Positions 51,303 through 61,079 of a stretch of 62,167 nucleotides of DNA are shown in pieces. The stretch lies in IMG/VR virus record IMGVR_UViG_3300042549_002778, positions 1 through 62,167 of that record; one strand, given 5' to 3'. The position numbers were made by a program, and so were the translations under genes. Numbering within the stretch: the stretch's first letter is position 1; the number at the start of each line of letters is the position of its first letter. This DNA comes from a virus. The notes beneath the pieces are model-generated. The model was not told where the DNA came from. It worked only from the letters and a program-made list of their open reading frames with translations, and ran no database searches.

Positions 51303-51686
51303 ATGGGCAAGTTCGTAAAAGGACAGAGTGGAAATCCGAATGGACGCCCGCCCGGCTATCAATCGCCTGAGAGGCGGATTGGTTTTATCGGGGTGATGGA
51401 TGTTAAGGCTCTGGCCAGAGAATGGACGCCAGAGTCAATCAACACCCTGGCTGATATTATGAAGGATGTTGCCGCTCCGGCTTCTAGTCGGGTGGCTGCT
51501 GCCAATTCGTTGTTGGATCGTGGCTGGGGCAAGCCGCATCAATCTGTGGAGGCTACGGTCAACGGCCGTTTTGACGATAGGTCGGACGATGAACTTAAAC
51601 GCATTATCGAGGGAACAATTATTAGCATTGGCCCCGATAGCGGCGGAACTGAATTTGAGGACATCGAGGAGGACATGCCAGAGTGA
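51303..51686 (+). CDS. DUF5681 protein, putative small terminase
   Basis: A 127-residue protein starting GKFVKGQSGNPNGRPPG, the DUF5681 signature, followed by a helical body (ALAREWTPESINTLADIMKD, SSRVAAANSLLDRGWGKP) and an acidic tail. Proteins of this family often sit directly before the large terminase and are treated as small-terminase candidates. Its end overlaps the large terminase frame by 98 bases. DNA binding at a packaging site is inferred. Confidence 0.65.
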   Translation: MGKFVKGQSGNPNGRPPGYQSPERRIGFIGVMDVKALAREWTPESINTLADIMKDVAAPASSRVAAANSLLDRGWGKPHQSVEATVNGRFDDRSDDELKRIIEGTIISIGPDSGGTEFEDIEEDMPE

Positions 51687-53298
51687 TCTGGCGTCCTTTG
51701 TCCATGAGGCTTGGAAGGTCGTAGAGCCGGGGAATGCCCTGATCTGGGGATGGCACATGCAGGCCATCTGCGATCATCTGGAGGCTGTATCCAATGGTGA
51801 GATTAACCGGCTGCTGATCAACGTCCCGCCGGGTTTCTCCAAGTCCCTCCTGACAAGCGTATTCTTCCCAAGCTGGGTATGGGCCAATGACCCCCATATG
51901 CGGTTTCTGTGCGCCTCGCATAGCCAGAACCTAGCCATCCGCGATTCCACGAAGATGCGCCGGCTGATCCAATCTGAGTGGTATCAGGAGAGGTGGGGCA
52001 AGGATGTGGTTCTGACGGGGGATCAGAATGCGAAAACGAAATTCGAGAATACGAAGGCTGGTTTTCGCGAGGCGGTTGCTGCGGGCTCTATTACCGGTTC
52101 TCGCGGTGATATTGTTATTATTGATGATCCCCACTCCGTAGAAAGCGCCTCTTCGGAGGCCATGCGCGCTACAACCGCTGAATGGTTCCTTGAGGCTGTC
52201 CCGACCCGACTGAACAACCCTGCGGAATCAGCAATCATCGTGATCATGCAGAGGCTGCACGAAGAGGATGTTTCAGGGATTATCCTTGATAAACAATTAG
52301 GTTACGAGCATCTCTGCTTGCCCATGCGGTTTGAGCCCGACCGTAAATGCTTCACGGGCATAGGCTTTGAAGATCCCCGCGAGGATGACGGCGAGCTTCT
52401 GTTCCCGGAGAGATTTCCACTTGAGGTTGTAGAGCGCGATGAGCGCGTTATGGGGCCGTATGCCACGGCTGGCCAGTTCCAGCAGCGTCCGACAGTCAGG
52501 GGCGGTGCGATCATCCGCCGGCAGGATTGGATGCTCTGGGACGAGAACGAGGCCAATACGCAGGGCATCAAGGATGGGTCAGCCTATCCCCCGATGGACT
52601 ACATTTTGGCAAGCTTGGACACGGCCTATACTGAAAAGCAGGAGAACGATGCCAGCTATCTGACCATTTGGGGAATCTGGCAGAGATCTGCGGCTGTTGC
52701 GCTGGCCCACGTTGATCCAACCGGGAGAAGGTTTGAGCATCTGGAGGAAAGGGATACTGTTCCTGCGGTCATGCTTATGTATGCCAAGGAGATGCGCCTT
52801 GCGATCCACGGCGAGGATCTGGAGCGCCAGCCCGGCGAGACTGACAACGCCTTTGCCATCCGCCAGAGGAACGCTTGGGGGCTATGCGAATGGGTCGCGC
52901 ACCACTGCAACCAGTTTAAGGTGGACAAGCTCCTGATCGAAGCCAAGGCTAACGGAATCACGGTCGGGCAGGAACTGAAGCGCCTGAATCGGGTCAACCG
53001 CTGGAGTGTGGAGCTAGTAAATCCGGGCGCTTTGGATAAAGTAGCAAGGGCGTATGGCGTCCAATCGGTGTTTACCAACGGGCAAGTTTACGCTCCTGAC
53101 CGCGAGTGGGCGGAGAAAGTAATTGCTCAAGCAGAAGCGTTCCCGAAGGGCAAGCATGATGACGCTGTCGATTCCACGACACAAGCGTTACGCTATCTAC
53201 GCGAGCGTGGTATGCTTGATCGTCAGGAAGATATTGCTGCCCGCGCTGCTTGGGAAGCCAGCCAACCGACCAAGAAGAAGATAATCTACGACGTTTAG
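51589..53298 (+). CDS. terminase large subunit
   Basis: A 569-residue terminase from ATG 51589, which keeps the conserved start of the ATPase domain and overlaps the previous gene by 98 bases; upstream in-frame sequence is a shadow of that gene. Walker A-like LINVPPGFSKSLLTSV, Walker B DIVIIDDPHS, then a C-terminal RNase H-like nuclease with YILASLDTAYTE and GKHDDAVDSTTQALRYL carrying Asp residues. It would translocate DNA into the prohead and cut it. The Walker A loop (PPGFSKS) is a known terminase variant. Confidence 0.92.
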   Translation: MNLNALSREQLLALAPIAAELNLRTSRRTCQSDLASFVHEAWKVVEPGNALIWGWHMQAICDHLEAVSNGEINRLLINVPPGFSKSLLTSVFFPSWVWANDPHMRFLCASHSQNLAIRDSTKMRRLIQSEWYQERWGKDVVLTGDQNAKTKFENTKAGFREAVAAGSITGSRGDIVIIDDPHSVESASSEAMRATTAEWFLEAVPTRLNNPAESAIIVIMQRLHEEDVSGIILDKQLGYEHLCLPMRFEPDRKCFTGIGFEDPREDDGELLFPERFPLEVVERDERVMGPYATAGQFQQRPTVRGGAIIRRQDWMLWDENEANTQGIKDGSAYPPMDYILASLDTAYTEKQENDASYLTIWGIWQRSAAVALAHVDPTGRRFEHLEERDTVPAVMLMYAKEMRLAIHGEDLERQPGETDNAFAIRQRNAWGLCEWVAHHCNQFKVDKLLIEAKANGITVGQELKRLNRVNRWSVELVNPGALDKVARAYGVQSVFTNGQVYAPDREWAEKVIAQAEAFPKGKHDDAVDSTTQALRYLRERGMLDRQEDIAARAAWEASQPTKKKIIYDV

Positions 53299-53345
53299 CC
53301 TACCCGAAATGACCCAACCGGATAGGTAAAGTATTGGAGAATGGA

Positions 53346-54512
53346 ATGGAGCTTGCCGATGGCCGGGTATTTCTCCACTCTGGAGACTGCCTTGAGGTTC
53401 TGGCGTCATTGCCGGAAAACAGCATTGATGCGGTGGTGACTGACCCGCCTTATGAACTTGGCTTTATGGGCAAGTCATGGGACGCAAGCGGTATTGCCTT
53501 TTGCTCAGATACATGGGCTCTTGTCTGGCGCGTCCTGAAACCCGGCGGCCATATGGTGGCGTTTGGCGCTCCGAAAAATTATCACCGTTTGGCCTGTGCA
53601 ATTGAGGATGCGGGCTTCGAAATCCGCGACAGCCTTATGTGGGTATTCGGGACTGGCTTCCCCAAGAGTCACAATATAAGCAAGGCCATAGACGCGGCTG
53701 CTGGTGCTGAGCGTGAGGTTGTTGGTGTTAAGGTTCGTGGAGATGTGCAAAAAGCAAAATCTTCTGGGTCAACATACGCTGCCGCTGATGCAAATAAGGG
53801 AAATGAAAAAATATTTGGCTACGGGGTTGAGGAATTAACCGCCCCGGCAACTGACAAAGCCAAACAATGGGACGGCTGGGGCACAGCCCTAAAACCTGCG
53901 TATGAGCCAATCGTCCTTGCCCGCAAGCCGTTAAGCGAAAAGACAGTCGCGGCGAATGTCCTGCGCTGGGGAACCGGGGCGTTGAATATTAATGCGACGC
54001 GAGTGGGAAGCGAAGTTCTGCCAGAGATAAAAGCAGGGCAAGCAAAGATAGGAACATTTGAGCGTCAGGATATGGTGACGCCAGAGCGCGTTGGCCGCTG
54101 GCCTGCCACTATCTGCCACGATGGAAGCCAGCAAGTCCTAGACTTGTTTCCGCATACGAAAAACGGGGGGCAAAACGCTTCGTCTATTAAAGGTGACGGT
54201 ATGTTCATGGCAGGCTCCAAAATTGCGGGGGCTTCTAATTTTGCTGGCGACGAAGGCTCCGCAGCCCGCTTCTTCTATAGCGCCAAGGCCAGCAAGGCTG
54301 ACCGCGCAGGCTCAAAGCATCCGACAGTCAAGCCGGTAGCTCTCATGCAATGGCTTGTCCGCATGGTCACGCCGCCGGGCGGGACTGTGCTTGATCCGTT
54401 TGCTGGATCTGGGACCACTGGCCAAGCGGCTGTAAATGAGGGATTTCAGGCAGTTCTGATTGAGCGGGAAGAAGAGTATCAATCAGATATCAGGAATCGT
54501 CTAAGTGCCTAG
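53346..54512 (+). CDS. beta-class DNA amino-methyltransferase (N6A/N4C)
   Basis: A 388-residue protein; ATG 53346 has GGAGA five bases upstream, while TTG 53334 is weaker. The order catalytic motif IV first (VVTDPPYEL) and SAM-binding motif I last (TVLDPFAGSGTTGQAAV) defines the beta class, to which CcrM also belongs. The middle (WGTALKPAYEPIVLARKPLS, VLRWGTGALNINATRVG) is typical of phage enzymes of this class and may hold target recognition. It would protect phage DNA or alter GcrA-linked methylation. The target is not predictable by eye. Confidence 0.88.
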   Translation: MELADGRVFLHSGDCLEVLASLPENSIDAVVTDPPYELGFMGKSWDASGIAFCSDTWALVWRVLKPGGHMVAFGAPKNYHRLACAIEDAGFEIRDSLMWVFGTGFPKSHNISKAIDAAAGAEREVVGVKVRGDVQKAKSSGSTYAAADANKGNEKIFGYGVEELTAPATDKAKQWDGWGTALKPAYEPIVLARKPLSEKTVAANVLRWGTGALNINATRVGSEVLPEIKAGQAKIGTFERQDMVTPERVGRWPATICHDGSQQVLDLFPHTKNGGQNASSIKGDGMFMAGSKIAGASNFAGDEGSAARFFYSAKASKADRAGSKHPTVKPVALMQWLVRMVTPPGGTVLDPFAGSGTTGQAAVNEGFQAVLIEREEEYQSDIRNRLSA

Positions 54513-54738
54513 AAAGGGCGGCATATTCCATTACGTCCCTCTGGCCGATGCGCCGGAGTGGGAGGCGATTGGCTGGGTCAGGGTCGATGACGCGCCCAAG
54601 CCGGATGGAAAGCATCCCTCACTTTACCGCTGGGCTGGCGAGGGAAAGGTCCGCATTCCCTATCTCAAGGAAGAGCGGGACAGGGAACTTTCAGACTTTG
54701 ATTACATTTGGCCCGATCCGTCCGGCGGAGACGGCTAA
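54505..54738 (+). CDS. small hypothetical protein
   Basis: A 77-residue protein with a GTG start overlapping the methyltransferase stop. The sequence is aromatic and strand-rich (GIFHYVPLADAPEWEAIGWV, KVRIPYLKEERDRELSDFDY). Coupled to the methyltransferase, it may be an accessory, but no family is recognised. A 72-base AT-rich gap with an inverted repeat TAGTTTG/CAAACTA follows. Confidence 0.5.
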   Translation: MPRKGGIFHYVPLADAPEWEAIGWVRVDDAPKPDGKHPSLYRWAGEGKVRIPYLKEERDRELSDFDYIWPDPSGGDG

Positions 54739-54810
54739 TAGTTTGCTAATTGCCGGAAAATCATTTAAAAAAATATACATCCCAAACTATGCCCGCGCCC
54801 GGAGGCCGCC

Positions 54811-55029
54811 TTGTTGACAATGGCACAGGCTGAAGCCAAGCATGATCAGTTGCGGCAGGAGATGCGCCGCATCCGCCGCGCGCTTCGCAGCAATCAGGAT
54901 GTTGAGGGATTGGAGCAGGCTCTTGAGGAAATCAAGGCTCAGGCCAAGGCTCTTGCCATAGCCCTTGAACGATGCCGGCAAATGTCTGATTACCTTATGT
55001 CGGCTGAGCCGTATGGCGGGCCGCAATGA
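54811..55029 (+). CDS. small coiled-coil protein (UUG start)
   Basis: A 72-residue helical protein (QAEAKHDQLRQEMRRIRRAL, LEQALEEIKAQAKALAIALE). A TTG start at 54811 is chosen because GGAGG lies five bases upstream; ATG 54820 is too far from it. The protein overlaps the next gene by ATGA. Position before the portal suggests a head or packaging accessory. Confidence 0.55.
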   Translation: MLTMAQAEAKHDQLRQEMRRIRRALRSNQDVEGLEQALEEIKAQAKALAIALERCRQMSDYLMSAEPYGGPQ

Positions 55030-55229
55030 GCAGGCCAGCGCCGCTGAAGCCTATGAATCCTCCGCCTGCTGAGGGACAGGTCATTTGGTTGACTGTCAGG
55101 CTTAGCCCAAATCCAATTAACCTATATCGCGTTCAGGCCATCTATCAGGATGGCGACTATTACGCCGTTCAGGACATCTCTGCTGGTCCGATTCCCGGCA
55201 GCTACGTTGGCTGGTTGCCGACCAATTAG
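55026..55229 (+). CDS. small hypothetical protein before portal
   Basis: A 67-residue protein with a Pro-rich N-terminus (PAPLKPMNPPPAEG) and a strand-rich core (VIWLTVRLSPNPINLYRVQA, YYAVQDISAG). Probably one small beta domain. It is coupled to the preceding gene and is eight bases before the portal. Unknown. Confidence 0.5.
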   Translation: MSRPAPLKPMNPPPAEGQVIWLTVRLSPNPINLYRVQAIYQDGDYYAVQDISAGPIPGSYVGWLPTN

Positions 55230-55237
55230 GATTTCCC

Positions 55238-57463
55238 ATGGATCATTACAATCTCCGTCAGTCTGGCCCCGGACAAGCATCCCTGCCGGACGAAGAGACC
55301 GTTAACCTTGGCGGTCTTGAAGAAGCGGTAAAGGACGCGAGTATCCTTCAGGTTGAGCTATCGGATGGTTCTGTCAGCATTAACTTCGCCCCGCACGTGA
55401 AGGCCGGAGGCGGGGACGATACGGACCACGACGAGAACCTTGCCCTGCATGTTGATGCTGGCGAGCTTGCCAACGTGGCCGATAATCTGTTGCGCCACAT
55501 CCGGGAAGACATCACCCGCCAAGAGCAGCGTTTGCAAGACGTTGTGAAGGGCATTGACCTGTTGGGCATTAAGCTGGAGGAACCGCGTGGCGAGCCAAAT
55601 GACGAGGGTATTTCAGTTGTGCGTCATCCGCTCCTGCTTGAAGCCGTCCTTCGGTTCCAGGCCAACGCGCGTGGTGAAATGCTTCCGGCAGATGGCCCGG
55701 TCAAAGTCGCAAATGATGGCGACCAGACGGTCGAGTTGGACGCGGTCGCGAATGCTCTAGAGCAGGACATGAACCACTATCTGACGGTGGGCGCTCCTGA
55801 GTATTACCCTGATACGGATCGGATGTTCTTCACGCTTGGCCACGGCGGCGAGGCGTATAAGAAAGTTTACTTTCACCCGATCAAGCGCCGTCCTGTCTCT
55901 GAGACGGTCGACCGCAAGGATCTGATCCTGTCCGATGGCGCGGTTAGCCTTGAGGCTTGTTCGCGTATCACTCACCGATCCAAGATGCGCCCGTCTGAGA
56001 TCAAGCGTATGCAGCTTGCCGGCGTATGGCGCGAGGCCCCGCTTGGGCCGCCCAGCATGTCAACCTTGTCTACTAACACGGTTGATGTTGCGCTTCAAAA
56101 CATCTCTGGCTTTGACCCCAAGTCGACGGTTGAGCCGGAGGAAGTCGATAGAGAGATTTACGAATGCTATTGCGAGATTGATCTTCGCGGATATGAGCAT
56201 ATGGAAGATGGCGAGGCCACTGGCCTTGCGCTGCCCTACCGCGTGACAATTGATAAGGATTCCAAGCAGATACTTGAAATCCGCCGCTGGTGGGAAGAAG
56301 GCGATGACACATACACCCGGAAGGAAGTTTTCGTGGAGTATGTTTTTGTCCCGGCTTTTCCCGGTGTCAACCTTGGTCTGCTCCATATCCTTGGGAATGC
56401 TACACGCGCTCTCACGGCTGCTTGGCGAATTGCTTTGGATAACGGGATGCTCGCTAATTTTCCGGGCGGCATCATGGCTAGATCCACCGGCAAGCAGCAG
56501 ACAACGTCGATCAGGGTCGGGCCGGGACAGGTAGCGCCCATGGATGCCGATGGCGTCCCGCTCAAAGAAGCGTTTATGCCCCTGCCGTATCGTGACGTGA
56601 CGGGCGGCTTTGTCAGCATCATCCAGAACGTAGAGCAGACCAGTCAGCGCCTTGGCGGCACGGCTGAGACGGCTGTTGGCGAGGGGCGCAATGATGCCCC
56701 TGTCGGGACCACGATTGCCCTGATTGATCAGGCGACAAAGGTTCTGAGCGCCGTCCACAAGCGTATGCATACAGCGCAACAGAAAGAGTTTGCGCTACTT
56801 AAAGACCTGTTCAAGAAAGACCCGGAGGCGCTTTGGCGGTCTAACCGGAATCCTTCGTTCCAGCGTGACGTTGCCCGGTTGCAAGAGGCTTTGGAGAACA
56901 AGGACATTGTTCCGAAGGCTGATCCGAATACGGCCAGCCAAACCCTGCGCATCCAGAAGGCAATTGCCATTTACCAGATGGCAAAAGAAAACCCGCCGAT
57001 GTTTAACCAGAGAGAGGTATATACCCGCATTCTGGGCATGGTCGGTATTGAGGATGCGGAGAGCCTGTTTAATAACGCGCCGTCTGGACCGCCCATGATG
57101 GACCCGATCCGTCAGATGGAGGCTAACGCCAAGCTTGCCGGCGTTCAGGCGAAGATTGCTGAGATGGGTAGCAAACAGCAGATTGCCGCGAGCCAAGAGC
57201 AGACGAAGATCGCTATGGCCCAAGCCAAGATCGCTGAAACGCGGGTGCGCGAGAAAGAGGTCGCGATTGATGCGGCCAACCACGCTGCGGATCGTCGGTC
57301 AAAGGAAAAGCTGGCGGAAGCTGATTTGCAGCAGTCAATGCTGGTCCATTCCGATAAGCTGATAAAAGATAGAGCTTCTATGCAGGCCGATCAGCAATAT
57401 CGCCAGCAAGAGGCTGAGTTCAAGCGCCAGCAGGCGATGCAGAAACCTACAGGAATTGAATGA
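55238..57463 (+). CDS. portal protein (P22-like)
   Basis: A 741-residue portal. The acidic N-terminus is followed by a portal core with VGAPEYYPDTDRMFFTLGHG, EVFVEYVFVPAFPGVNLGLL and LGNATRALTAAWRIALDNGM, which match the P22-type portal clip and stem. The last 150 residues form a long helical barrel (GVQAKIAEMGSKQQIAASQE, KEVAIDAANHAADRRSKEKL) like the P22 portal barrel. It forms the dodecameric DNA gate at one vertex and docks the terminase. Confidence 0.88.
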   Translation: MDHYNLRQSGPGQASLPDEETVNLGGLEEAVKDASILQVELSDGSVSINFAPHVKAGGGDDTDHDENLALHVDAGELANVADNLLRHIREDITRQEQRLQDVVKGIDLLGIKLEEPRGEPNDEGISVVRHPLLLEAVLRFQANARGEMLPADGPVKVANDGDQTVELDAVANALEQDMNHYLTVGAPEYYPDTDRMFFTLGHGGEAYKKVYFHPIKRRPVSETVDRKDLILSDGAVSLEACSRITHRSKMRPSEIKRMQLAGVWREAPLGPPSMSTLSTNTVDVALQNISGFDPKSTVEPEEVDREIYECYCEIDLRGYEHMEDGEATGLALPYRVTIDKDSKQILEIRRWWEEGDDTYTRKEVFVEYVFVPAFPGVNLGLLHILGNATRALTAAWRIALDNGMLANFPGGIMARSTGKQQTTSIRVGPGQVAPMDADGVPLKEAFMPLPYRDVTGGFVSIIQNVEQTSQRLGGTAETAVGEGRNDAPVGTTIALIDQATKVLSAVHKRMHTAQQKEFALLKDLFKKDPEALWRSNRNPSFQRDVARLQEALENKDIVPKADPNTASQTLRIQKAIAIYQMAKENPPMFNQREVYTRILGMVGIEDAESLFNNAPSGPPMMDPIRQMEANAKLAGVQAKIAEMGSKQQIAASQEQTKIAMAQAKIAETRVREKEVAIDAANHAADRRSKEKLAEADLQQSMLVHSDKLIKDRASMQADQQYRQQEAEFKRQQAMQKPTGIE

Positions 57464-60400
57464 TGGCTAAGAGCCCCGCTTGGCAGCGCGCCGAAGGAAA
57501 GAATCCAGAGGGTGGGCTGAATGAGAAGGGGCGTGCGTCATTACGCGCCGCTGGCCATGATATCAAGCGACCGCAGCCGGAGGGTGGCGCTCGCAAGCGT
57601 TCATTCTGTGCGAGGATGGAAGGGATGAAGCGGGAGAATACGAGCGCGGAAACCGCCCGTGATCCCGACAGCCGGATTAACAAGTCCCTGCGTAAGTGGA
57701 ACTGCGCCGATGGCGGTGCGGTTGATCCGTATGATTCCGTCCAGCAAGCAGCCAAGGGCGGTCCGATATGGGATAGGCCACGCCCCAAGAAGCTTGGCAA
57801 GTCTGAGCCGTTAAGCCCGAAACAGAAGGCCAGCGCCAAGGCTGCGGCCAAAGCCGCCGGTCGGCCATATCCCAATCTGATTGATAACATGCGGGCGGCT
57901 AGGGCTGATGGCGGTCCTGTTGATGATCGGGCGCATGAGTTTGTGCAGGAACAACTGCGTTCCGGCGAGCCGCAAGTCCCGCAATATGTGGCTGAGAACG
58001 ATTTCCCGGCCCGCGCCGCTCGCGGCGTTCAGGCGGTGGATACTGCTGCCTCTCGCGTAAATAATATGTTGGCCGATATTGCTGGCCAGCCCGCCATGCG
58101 TTCCCCAGAAGGTCGTTCTGCCTCTGAGATCGTCCAATCCGCTATGCCCATTGATCCCTATCAGGCCGTCCAACAGGCCGCTGGCCAATGGCGTGAGGGC
58201 GACAAGCTGGGTGCGGCTGAGACAATGGCCACAGCTATGCCGATGCAGGGAGCCATCCGTGCCTATCATGGCTCGCCGCATACTTTTGACCGCTTTGACA
58301 TAAGCAAAATCGGAACAGGCGAGGGCGCACAGGCTTATGGGCATGGGTTGTATTTTGCGGAAAATGAAGGGATTGCAAAGCAATACCGCGACAACCTTTC
58401 CGTGAAGGGCAGTGGCGGAATAGCTAATAAATTCTTGACTAATTTTGGCGGTGATAAGGAGCGAGCGGCTGCTGCTTTGTCAGAGCTTATTGAAAAACAG
58501 TCAAAAGATTTTGCGCCAGAGTTCCTTGAGCCAAAACGAGAAGCTCTGCGGATTTTGCAATCCGGCGCAAAACCAAACCCCGGCTCCATGTATGAAGTCG
58601 ACATCCACGCCAATCCGGAGCATTTGCTGGATTATAACAACCCGTTGCAGGGGCAGGCTGCATTTAAAAATATTCAAGACTATTGGGACAATAAAGTTGG
58701 TGATCCTGAAATTATTCTTAATCGTCTTGGTATTGGAAATGAATCAGTCGGGAGGGATTTGCTTGAAGCAATGGGAGGTCATTCATCAAATGCGGTTGGT
58801 GCAGCAAATACATTGAACGAAGCCGGAATACCCGGCATCAAATACCTTGACGCTGGCTCGCGCGGCGCAGGCGAAGGGTCGCGCAACTACGTCATGTTTT
58901 CGCATGATCCGATTGAAATCCTGCGTCGTTACGCCAACGGCGGCGAAGTTGAAGGCGACGTGCAGTTCGCCCCCGAAGATCCCTACGCCAAGGTTCAGGA
59001 AGCCGCTCGCCTGCCCATGATGGCGCAGAACGAATATTCCATGCGAATGCCTCAGTCAGATGTCCGCTATGACACAGGCCCGCAACCGGGCGAAGCCACA
59101 ATGAAGGCTTACGAGCCGACAATTAAAGAGCGCATTTATCAGACTGTTGCTGGCACTGAAGAGCGCCCCAGCCCGGAGCGTGCGCAGTTTGCTCGCGGCA
59201 TTTCCAATATGGCTGAGTTTGCGCCTGTGCTTGGCAATGTCATGGCGGGGCAGGAAGCGCAGCGCCGGGGCGACAGCAAGGGCATGTTAATGGCTGCTTT
59301 GCCTGTTCCGGGTATGGCGACTGAAGCCCGCATGGCGCAGGCCGCGATCACCCCCGCAGAGCAGGCGGCCAAAGAGGCATATCAGCGTGTTCTGAATGCC
59401 CAAGGTCTTTACAGCCATGCTGCGGAAGCTGCGGCCAATCTCCCGCAGGCCAAGGGCTCCTATGAGCAGATGATGGCCATGTTGCAGAAGGCTGGTGTCA
59501 AGCCGGAAGAACTGCACTGGAGCGGCGCGCAGCAGTTTGCCGGCCAGCCGGTGACGCGCGAGCAGTTGGTTCAGCATTTCGAACAGGGCGTTCCGAAAAT
59601 TGAGGAAAGTATTCTTGGCAATCCTCTTAAAAACGATATTGGCGCTCAAATGATTGAGCCGCTTGGTGAGCATGGGCTAAAATATCTTAATACACCGGCA
59701 GATATTGAGTTGGCAAAAGCGCACAATGCTCAATTCCGCTCAAGTGTCGAAGGAATGTCGGATGACGATATTCTTTCTGCGGCTCAAAGGCTCCGTTCAT
59801 ATCAAAAATATAGTGATCCTAAATTTGAACAATACACCATCCCCGGTGGCGAGAACTACCGGGAAGTGCTGATGCACATGCCAACAATTAAGCCAATAGA
59901 TATAAATTCTACAGAATTAAGGGCAAAAGCTGCTGAAATGTATGGGGAAAAATATGTAGATCGGCTTTCTCCTGAACAATGGGATATTGTCGGCAGAAAT
60001 TTTCAACAAGAAGAGCCATATCGTTCCTCCCATTGGGACCAGCCCAACGTCCTTGCCCATCTCCGCCTGTCCGACCGCACGGGACCGAAAGGCGAGAAGA
60101 TCCTTCACATGGAAGAGTTGCAGAGCGATTGGGGGCAGGCTGGTAGGAAGCAGGGGTTTAGAGAAGCAAAAGAAAAAGAATTAGCTGATGCCGTCGCTGA
60201 AAGAGATGCAATCGAAGCGCAGCTAAAAGATCAAAAGCCTGACGTTGCGACAATTGATAGACTCAATGCCTTGCACGATAGGATTGCTGATATTGGTCGT
60301 GGTGATGTTGGCGTTCCATCCGCCCCCTACGTCGCCTCCCCCGAAGGCAAGCATACATCCTCATGGGTAGACCTTGGCCTGAAACGCGCCCTCCGCGAAG

Positions 60401-61038
60401 CTGCTGAAGGCGGATATAATAAGCTGGTTTGGACGCCGGGGGCTGAGCAGGCGTCGCGATATGATTTGAGTAAGCATTTAAAAGGTATAGCATACGACCC
60501 CGAAGAAAAGACGTTATCATTTTTACGACACAATACGCGACCGGGTCTTGGATACGAGGATGTCCCCGGCACTATTGAACCACACGAACTAGAGCAACAC
60601 ATTGGTAAAGAAGCTGCTGAAAAACTTTTATCTACAGAGCCCCACCCTCTAAGCGGGAATCATTTATTAGAAGATCAAGATTTAATGGTCGGCGGCGAAG
60701 GTATGAAATCCTTCTACGACAAAATTGTCCCGACCCAATTGCAGAAGATCCTCAAGAAACTTGATCCAGATGCCAAGGTTCAGATGGGCGGTCATGCTGT
60801 GTCAGTCGGTAAGGGCAAGCCGACTAACTATCGCAATTTTGAAGAATGGAGCAATGCTCCTGAATCTCGTCAAATTAATGCGCACGTTATCGAAATCACG
60901 CCCCGGATGCGTGAGGCAATTCTGAAGGGCCTTCCTGCCTTTGCCGATGGCGGCAAGGTTGTAAACAAGTCCGATCCGTATGATAATATACAGGAAGCGG
61001 CAAAGATTCATCCCCGCGCGCGGCGGGCTTCTCATTAG
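57460..61038 (+). CDS. giant polyvalent protein with ADP-ribosyltransferase-like domain
   Basis: A 1192-residue protein. Residues 5-82 (WQRAEGKNPEGGLNEKGRAS, RINKSLRKWNC) resemble DUF6321. About 265-480 begins IRAYHGSPHTFDRFDISKIG and GAQAYGHGLYFAEN, the signature of ART-type domains in phage polyvalent proteins. The C-terminal part has LHMEELQSDWGQAGR and a segment ending MREAILKGLPAFADGG. DPY-x-x-V/I-Q-x-AA occurs four times and GG motifs four times. It may be packaged and injected to ADP-ribosylate a host target. It overlaps the portal stop. Confidence 0.75.
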   Translation: MMAKSPAWQRAEGKNPEGGLNEKGRASLRAAGHDIKRPQPEGGARKRSFCARMEGMKRENTSAETARDPDSRINKSLRKWNCADGGAVDPYDSVQQAAKGGPIWDRPRPKKLGKSEPLSPKQKASAKAAAKAAGRPYPNLIDNMRAARADGGPVDDRAHEFVQEQLRSGEPQVPQYVAENDFPARAARGVQAVDTAASRVNNMLADIAGQPAMRSPEGRSASEIVQSAMPIDPYQAVQQAAGQWREGDKLGAAETMATAMPMQGAIRAYHGSPHTFDRFDISKIGTGEGAQAYGHGLYFAENEGIAKQYRDNLSVKGSGGIANKFLTNFGGDKERAAAALSELIEKQSKDFAPEFLEPKREALRILQSGAKPNPGSMYEVDIHANPEHLLDYNNPLQGQAAFKNIQDYWDNKVGDPEIILNRLGIGNESVGRDLLEAMGGHSSNAVGAANTLNEAGIPGIKYLDAGSRGAGEGSRNYVMFSHDPIEILRRYANGGEVEGDVQFAPEDPYAKVQEAARLPMMAQNEYSMRMPQSDVRYDTGPQPGEATMKAYEPTIKERIYQTVAGTEERPSPERAQFARGISNMAEFAPVLGNVMAGQEAQRRGDSKGMLMAALPVPGMATEARMAQAAITPAEQAAKEAYQRVLNAQGLYSHAAEAAANLPQAKGSYEQMMAMLQKAGVKPEELHWSGAQQFAGQPVTREQLVQHFEQGVPKIEESILGNPLKNDIGAQMIEPLGEHGLKYLNTPADIELAKAHNAQFRSSVEGMSDDDILSAAQRLRSYQKYSDPKFEQYTIPGGENYREVLMHMPTIKPIDINSTELRAKAAEMYGEKYVDRLSPEQWDIVGRNFQQEEPYRSSHWDQPNVLAHLRLSDRTGPKGEKILHMEELQSDWGQAGRKQGFREAKEKELADAVAERDAIEAQLKDQKPDVATIDRLNALHDRIADIGRGDVGVPSAPYVASPEGKHTSSWVDLGLKRALREAAEGGYNKLVWTPGAEQASRYDLSKHLKGIAYDPEEKTLSFLRHNTRPGLGYEDVPGTIEPHELEQHIGKEAAEKLLSTEPHPLSGNHLLEDQDLMVGGEGMKSFYDKIVPTQLQKILKKLDPDAKVQMGGHAVSVGKGKPTNYRNFEEWSNAPESRQINAHVIEITPRMREAILKGLPAFADGGKVVNKSDPYDNIQEAAKIHPRARRASH

Positions 61039-61079
61039 ACACGCTGTCTGTAAACCAAACACCTTGCAAGGGTAATAAA

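Noticed and set aside
51466-51588. Longer start for the large terminase
   Set aside because: The added residues are the DUF5681 gene read in another frame, with no resemblance to terminase N-termini.
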